A stretch of 64,000 nucleotides of DNA, taken from NCBI GenBank assembly GCA_028583685.1, contig JAMXIF010000031.1, forward strand, positions 7,833,849-7,897,848, in the 5' to 3' direction. A program made the translations under genes and the position numbers. Under the pieces are notes generated by a model, which was given only the letters and a program-made list of their open reading frames with translations, was not told where the DNA came from and ran no database searches. Below are positions 58,539 through 64,000 of this stretch, one piece after another; position 1 is the first letter of the stretch; every line of letters begins with the position of its first letter. The DNA is from Petaurus breviceps papuanus. Lineage: Eukaryota; Chordata; Mammalia; Diprotodontia; Petauridae.

Positions 58539-59595
58539 AAGGAGTTATTTTCTTCTGTAAATATTTCTGTTTTTCCTTGGTTGACTTTCTTTTCCTAATT
58601 TTCTTGATTACTCTTCTCCCCCTATTTTTTCCTCAACCTCTCTTATTTAATTTTAAAGTCATTTTTAAGCTCTTTCAAGAATTCTTTTTGAGCTTGTGAC
58701 CATTTTACTTTTTTTTAAGCTTTAGAAGTAACTGTTTTGACTTCACTGTCCTCTTCTGAGTTTGAACCCTGATCTTTTCTATCACCATTGTAGCTAATTG
58801 TGGTTAGGTTCTTTCTCTTTTGCTTACTCATTTTTTAGCAGTTATTTCTTGTCTGTTACATTTATGTTAGAGTTGAGCTCTAGTCCTGAGGTGTGGGGGA
58901 TAATTTCTTAGGCTTCAGGTTTTTCCTACTGTTGCTTTCTGAATTCTATCCAGGGGGCTGACCACAGGTACTCCTCTCTGCCCCTGAGCTATGACCAGAT
59001 CCCCTAGCAATGATGTCACCACAGACACTCTTACTTCCTGCTGTCCCTAGAGTGGCTGCAAGCTACAGCTCACCCCTCTGCCCTTAGAACCAAAACCAGG
59101 GATTCTGCTCTCCTGTAAATGACCATAGCCAGCAGAGCCCCTATGCAACTGCACTGTCAGCTATGCTCACTCCTCCTTGCCCACACAACAGGCACAGCAT
59201 CTGTGCACCTGGACCCCATGTCCAGTACCAGCCAGTAAAGAGCATTGCAGTCTTTCCCTTATCAGCTGCCTGACCCCCACACTGTCCATGGTCTAAAATG
59301 CCAGAAGCTGAAACTGCCAACACAACTGCCCCTAAGGGCTTGTTGTTTGTTGATTCGGTTTGTTGATTCAGTACTGCAGGTATTTGCACTTCAATCAGGT
59401 CAGACTGAGACCCTGGGGATCTCAGGTCTTTCCTAACACCCCCACCCCAAGTTGTCTTAGGCTGAACAATTGCTTTATTCCCACTTTTAATTATTTCTGC
59501 CACTATAAAGTTCACTTTAAGGCATTTCTTTAAATTATTTATGAGGAAATTTGGGAGAGCCAGGTAATCTTCTGCTTTATTTTGCTATCTTTCCA

Positions 59596-59945
59596 GAATC
59601 CCTTCCTATTTGCAATTTCTATGACATGAATTCCCCTTCCCAACTCAAGGCCTTTGCACTGTCTGCCATGCCTGAATGCTTTCCCATCTCACCCACACCT
59701 CTTAGCTTTTTCTTTTCTTTTTTTTTCTTTTTGCTGCCTTCAAGACGCAGTTCACATTACCTCCACAATCTCTCACCTTCCCTCTGATATTACTTTCCAT
59801 ATACTCTCTCTATATCTTATATATGATGAGTTCAGGAAAGAGGTTAGGGCTGTATATATAGATCTGGGAATTGTAAATATAGTTATGATAACTGAACCCC
59901 TGGGAGCTGATGAGATCTCCAACCATCATAATATAGAAGGAAAGA
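59596..59945. mobile_element. Two L2 LINE pieces in opposite orientation
   Basis: On the plus strand, 59596-59825 has CAACTCAAGGCCTTTGCACT, CTGTCTGCCATGCCTGAATG and CACATTACCTCCACAATCTC, near the end of L2 ORF2. On the minus strand, 59828-59945 matches the L2 RT region: its translation MMVGDLISSQGF and SPNLFPEL parallels MMAGDLISSHGF and SPNLFPEL of the plus-strand copy at 62464-62570. The two pieces come from different parts of L2. Confidence 0.75.
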
Positions 59946-60411
59946 AAGGCCCCTCTGCAGCCTTCCTGACAAGTGAATATAAAACCTATGCTTAAAGACC
60001 TTTGGTGAAAGGGGGACTCACTACTTCCCAAGCAACCCATTCTGGTTTTGGATAATCCTAAGAAGTTTTCCTGACTTCAAAACTAAACTTGCAACTTCTA
60101 CCCATTGCTTTAAGTTCTATTTCCCTGTGGCAAGTAGAGTAAGTCTAATTCTTCTGCCTTACAACAACCTCTTTGAAAACTTGAAGAATGTTGTCATGTA
60201 CTCCCTAAGTCTAAGTCTTCTCCTCTCTAGGCTAAACATCCCCATTTCTTTCAACTAACCTACATACTGCATAAACATGAATCCCTTCACCATCCCTTTT
60301 CCTTCATCTGGATACTCTCCAGATAATCTTTCCTAAAATGGGATGCCCAGAGTAGAACATGATATCTCAAAGTGGTATATTAGAGCAGGGCAACAAAACT
60401 ATCACTGCCTT

Positions 60412-61164
60412 AAAAAAAAAGCACAACTTAATATTTTATTCCCCCCCCCAATTACATGTAAAAGCAATTTTAAACATTTAAAAATTTTTTAGAGTTCCAA
60501 ATTCTCTCCTTACCTCTCTGTCCTTCCATCCCTCCCCCAATGAGAAGACAAGCAATTTGATATAGGTTATCCATGTGCAATCATACAAAACATATTTCTA
60601 TGACAGTCATGTTGTGAAAGAAAACACTGACAAAAACAAACAAGAAAAATAAAGAAAGTAAAGAAAAAGTATGCTTCAATCTGCATTCAGACTCCATCAG
60701 TTCTTTTTCTGGAGATGGAGAGCATTTTTCATCATAAATCTTTCAAATTTGTCTTGGATCATTGTATTGCTCAGAATAGCTATTTCATTCACAGTTGGTC
60801 ACCATGCAATATTGCTATTATACAATGTTCTCCTGGTTGTACTCATTTTACTTTGCATCAGTTCATGTAAGTCTCTCCAAGTTTTTCTGAAAGCATCCTG
60901 CACATCATATACAAGAACTGGATCAGTCATTCCCCAATGGATGGATATCCCCTCAATTTCCAATTCTTTGCCACCTCAAAAAGAGTTGTCATAAATATTT
61001 TGTACATATAGGTCCTTTTTCTTTCTTTTTAAAAATCTCTTTGGGATATAGACCTAGTAGTGGTATTGATTGCTTGGTCAAAAAGAATGCATTTTATAGT
61101 CCTTTGGGCATAGTTCCAAATTGTTCTAGAGAATGATTGAATCAGCATTTCACTTTACCAGCAG
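60412..61164 (-). mobile_element. L1 LINE 3' end, antisense, with target-site duplication
   Basis: The complement carries the marsupial L1 3' UTR order; on the plus strand one sees CCAATTACATGTAAAAGCAA, CCAAATTCTCTCCTTACCTC, CAGACTCCATCAGTTCTTTT, TGCATCAGTTCATGTAAGTC and TTTGGGATATAGACCTAGTA. It is flanked by CTATCACTGCCTT (60399-60411) and CTATGACTGCCTT (61165-61177). Confidence 0.87.
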
Positions 61165-61394
61165 CTATGACTGCCTTCTTCCTAGTTTCTATGCCTCTAT
61201 TAATGTAACCTAAGATTGCGTTAGCTTTCTCAGCTGCCATATCATACTGTTGACTCATGTCGAGCTTGCTGCCTACTAAGACATCTAGAGATATTTTCCA
61301 GGCAAACTGTCTAGTCATACCTCTCCCATCTTATATTTGTAAAATTGCCTTTTTAAAATCTAACTACATTTGTATAGCGGGTGAGAGACAAAGG

Positions 61395-61545
61395 TTCAGA
61401 CCTGTGATTTTATCAGTGCAGTGAACTTTCAGTACAGGAATTCCCTCCTATGAAGTACTCTTTAAGAATAGATAATCTTTAGAGAACTGCCTAGGACATT
61501 GAGAATTATATCACTTGTCTATGGTCACATAGATAATATATAGAA
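61395..61545 (-). mobile_element. Old SINE of the 'ACCAATGAAATCACAG' type, antisense
   Basis: AGACCTGTGATTTTATCAGT, TACAGGAATTCCCTCCTATG, AGAGAACTGCCTAGGACATT and CTTGTCTATGGTCACATAGA. An L2-like 3' scrap (GGCACAGTGCTGG) follows at about 61555-61620. It sits in the CR1/L3 copy. Confidence 0.6.
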
Positions 61546-62059
61546 TGTAACTGTCTAGAGGCCAGGGACTATTTTCATTTTTGTCTTTGTACCTCTAAGT
61601 TCTGGCACAGTGCTGGTACCTTTGCAACAGATGTGCAATTTCATTGCTAGAGATAAATGCTGGTGGGTAAATTCCTTCTACTATTGCAGATCCACAACTA
61701 CCTCTTGAGAGATTACATTTACCTCTATTAAATTTAACCTTATTAGATTTGGTACAACTCTGTGGCCTATTGAGATATGTTTGGATTCTGACTGTTTTCC
61801 AACATGTTAGTTTTTCCTCCAAGCTTTGTGTTATCTGAAAATTTGATAAACATACCATCTAGGCCTGTATCCAAGTCATTGATAAAAATGTTAAACAGCA
61901 CAGGGCCAAATGCTGATACCTAAGGGTGCAAACTGAATGAATAAATAAGGTAAATGTAATTAAGCCAGACCGTTTATTTCACAGACAAAAATATATGCTA
62001 CTTTTCTATGTAATAAGCTCCTAACTCATCATTGACTCCAGCAACCAACAAGCTAGCTA

Positions 62060-63340
62060 TCATATATTTCTCCTCCTCTTCTCCTCTAAGCTTCCTGGGA
62101 AAGGCATCTATATTCTCTGCCTCCAATTCCTTTCCTCTCACTCTTTTCTAAATCCTCTGTAATCTGGCTTTGAACTTCATCATTCAATTGAAACTGCCTT
62201 CTCCAAGCCACCAATGATTTCTTAATTGCTAAAAATTAATGGCCTTTTCTCAATGCTTATCCTTCTTGGCTTCTCTGGCATGTTCCCCACAGTCAATCAC
62301 CTTCTTTTGGATACTTGCACCTCTCTAGGTTTTTGTGATACTGTTCCTCTTTGTCTATCTATGTTTCAATCTCCTTGACTGGTTCTTTATTTATGGGTAT
62401 CTAACTATGTCTGTTTCCCAAGGCTCTGCCCTGGGCTTTCTTTCCTTCTCCCTCTACATTATGATGGCTGGAGATCTCATCAGCTCCCATGGGTTCAATT
62501 ACTATATCTATACTGATGATTCCCAGATCTTTCTATACAGTCCCAACCTCTTTCCTGAACTTCAATCTTATAACCAAATGCCTTTTGGACTTCTTGAACT
62601 GTATATCATGTAAGCATCTTAAAATTAATGTGTCTAAAGTAGAACTCATTATCTTTCTCCCAAACATTCTCCTCTTACTAGGTAGGACACCACCATCCTC
62701 TCAGTAATTCAGGTGCACAACCGCAGTGTCATCCTCTACTTCTCTCTCACACTCATTCCATATATCCCTTTTATCGCCAAGTCTTGTCTTTTCTATCTTC
62801 ACAATATCTCTCATTTACTTTCCCTTCTCTCCACTGACACAGTTGCCGCACTGGAAGAGGCTGTTATAAATTCATCCCTAGACTATTTTAATCACTTGCT
62901 GATGGGCTTCCCTGTCTCAAATCTCTCTCCACTCCAGTTTATATTACACTCAGTAGCTAAAGTGAGCTTTCTAAAAGCCCAGGCCTGAACATGTCAACAC
63001 CTTAATTAACAAACTTCAGTGGTTGCCTACTACCTACAGGATCAAATATAAAATCCTGTTTGCCATTTAAAGCCCTTCACAACATGGTTTCTTCCTATTT
63101 TCCAAAGCTTCTTACAATCTATCCCTTCCATTTCTCTACAGTCCGGTGACACTGGCCTATTTGTTGTTTCTTGTGCCTGATACTCCATATTGGATTCAAT
63201 ATCTTTGTAGTAGGTACCCTGTTCCTGAAATGCTCTCCTTCCTTACCTGTGCCTACTGACTTCCTTTGTTTTCTACAAGACTCAGGTCAAATCCCACCTT
63301 CTGCAGTGAACCTTTCCAGGTCCCCCCACTTACATAGTAC
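62060..63340 (+). mobile_element. L2 LINE, RT domain to C-terminus
   Basis: One open stretch (62335-62613) includes the RT catalytic box: MMAGDLISSHGFNYYIY, then TDDSQIFLYSPNL, where the YxDD-type aspartates are kept. Downstream are AACTCATTATCTTTCTCCCA, TTTTAATCACTTGCTGATGG, CTTCAGTGGTTGCCTACTAC, AGCCCTTCACAACATGGTTT and GTCCGGTGACACTGGCC, the usual L2 C-terminal order. Frames are broken elsewhere. The 3' UTR is not present. Confidence 0.87.
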
Positions 63341-64000
63341 TGGCAGAAGCACAAATATAGCTCAGGTCACTGCAAGGTTCTCCTTTCTCTCCATATGTGC
63401 TTGAATCAAGATTCCTAGTTCTTTGCCTTCTTTTTAGTAGCCCTCTTAGCTAAATCTTATGGTTAACTAATGTGGCAAACTACCTACTTACAATAAATCA
63501 ATCAACAAGCATTTATTAATCACCTCTCTGGGTCAAGAAGGGAACAATGTGATTGGCAAAGAAAACAAATTAGCCATGCTTCTGGGAACCTTAAATGATT
63601 AAGCCCTGGATGAATTTCAGCAGCCTTAGTGTAAGAGAGATTGAAAGCCAGGAGCTGGTTGGGGAGGAGACCTCTGCAGGGAGGAAGAAGGGAATTTCTC
63701 TTCCATCCTCCACCTCTACCCTGGAGGAGACATTTCATCTAGCAGGGAGAAGAGACATATACTCCAAACAGATACAGACTAAGAAAAACATTCATCCAAT
63801 AAAGGAAACAGCTTCCAGGGGCATACCTCCTGGCTGCAAGAAAAGAGAGTCAGATTATAAAGAAGAATAGACCCTGGGAACACAGGTGAGATGCTGCACC
63901 CGAGGATAGTGGCAAGAGGGCTCAGCAAAGAAAATACTTCCAGACCCTATAAGACCAGGAGTTATATGCTGCCTTTGCCACATGTGAATCCTACATATGT
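63341..64000. other. Mostly unrecognised
   Basis: A scrap near 63490-63545 (AATCAATCAACAAGCATTTA) looks like the head of the ancient repeat family of 14503. The frames 63520-63738 minus and 63595-63870 plus overlap and show no family likeness. Confidence 0.35.

Larger units (their letters stand above)
52955..59594 (-). mobile_element. Near full-length L1 LINE, antisense, heavily interrupted
   Basis: Read on the minus strand it begins near 59594 with GGAAAGATAGCAAAATAAAG (L1-type start) and a 5' UTR. Worn ORF1 follows at about 58150-58860, then ORF2. The ORF2 order matches other mammalian L1s: endonuclease (55861-56202), reverse transcriptase region (about 54500-55380; ATTGGTGATAATGGGCATCC on the plus strand) and the C-terminal end near 52970. 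The 3' UTR is missing. Inserted pieces are SINEs at 53360, 54285, 57550 and 58381, a TIR element at 55381 and an LTR at 56287. Without them the L1 would be about 5.1 kb. Confidence 0.82.
59995..61925 (-). mobile_element. CR1/L3-type LINE, antisense, interrupted by L1 and SINE
   Basis: GGGGGACTCACTACTTCCCA, AAGAAGTTTTCCTGACTTCA, GGCTAAACATCCCCATTTCT, CTGGATACTCTCCAGATAAT, TAAGATTGCGTTAGCTTTCT, CCTCTATTAAATTTAACCTT, TATCCAAGTCATTGATAAAA and AACAGCACAGGGCCAAATGC follow the antisense CR1/L3 order. The reading crosses an L1 (60412-61164) and an old SINE (61395-61545). It is the best preserved copy of this family here. Confidence 0.85.

Overview
The window is a stretch of repeat-dense mammalian nuclear DNA, almost certainly marsupial. 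I found no host protein-coding exon, rRNA, tRNA gene or CRISPR array that I can support. The marsupial call rests on four things: many copies of tRNA-derived SINEs that open GGGGCAGCTAGGTGGCGCAGTG; the related longer Mar1 form with an RTE-type tail; a second SINE type (GGGGCGGCCAGGTAGCACAG, WSINE1-like); and L1 3' ends of the type seen in marsupial genomes. The WSINE1-like copies hint at an Australian marsupial, but that is inference. The longest open frames are fragments of LINE ORF1 or chance frames in simple repeats.

Layout. 1-0.7 kb: a short tandem repeat and unclassified sequence. 1-11 kb: an L1 3' end and a mosaic of old MIR, CORE-SINE, CR1/L3 and RTE remnants with a few younger SINEs. 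11.4-14.5 kb: a hAT-like DNA transposon split by the first of three ORF1-only LINEs (half-L1, HAL1-like). 14.5-21 kb: old repeats, two Mar1 SINEs, a 113-bp TC run and a 1-kb L2 fragment. 22.1-23.7 kb: the 5' part of an antisense L1. 26-29 kb: L1 3' pieces, one holding a palindromic hAT MITE that itself holds a SINE. 30.5-30.9 kb: GAAA/GGAA repeats around a 100-N assembly gap. 31.7-34.1 kb: an antisense CR1/L3 copy interrupted by an L1, an old SINE and a SINE dimer. 36.5 kb: a MER20-like hAT element with an 8-bp duplication. 38.9-41.7 kb and 47.3-50.1 kb: the second and third HAL1-like elements. 43-46 kb: L1 end and L2. 52.6-59.6 kb: a possible LTR, then a near full-length antisense L1 carrying four SINEs, a TA-flanked inverted-repeat transposon and a 570-bp solo LTR. 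59.6-63.3 kb: L2 pieces and a second interrupted CR1/L3 copy.

How the parts relate. The SINEs have no proteins of their own and depend on LINE machinery; their poly-A or RTE-like tails and 9-17 bp target-site duplications fit that. The HAL1-like elements encode only the ORF1 RNA-binding protein and so should need reverse transcriptase from a full L1. Nesting gives a relative age order: CR1/L3, L2 and MIR oldest; then hAT elements and older L1s; then HAL1-like elements and the SINEs. The most notable observations are the three same-strand ORF1-only LINEs with a one-heptad difference in their coiled coil, the SINE dimer inserted as one unit, and the nested MITE.
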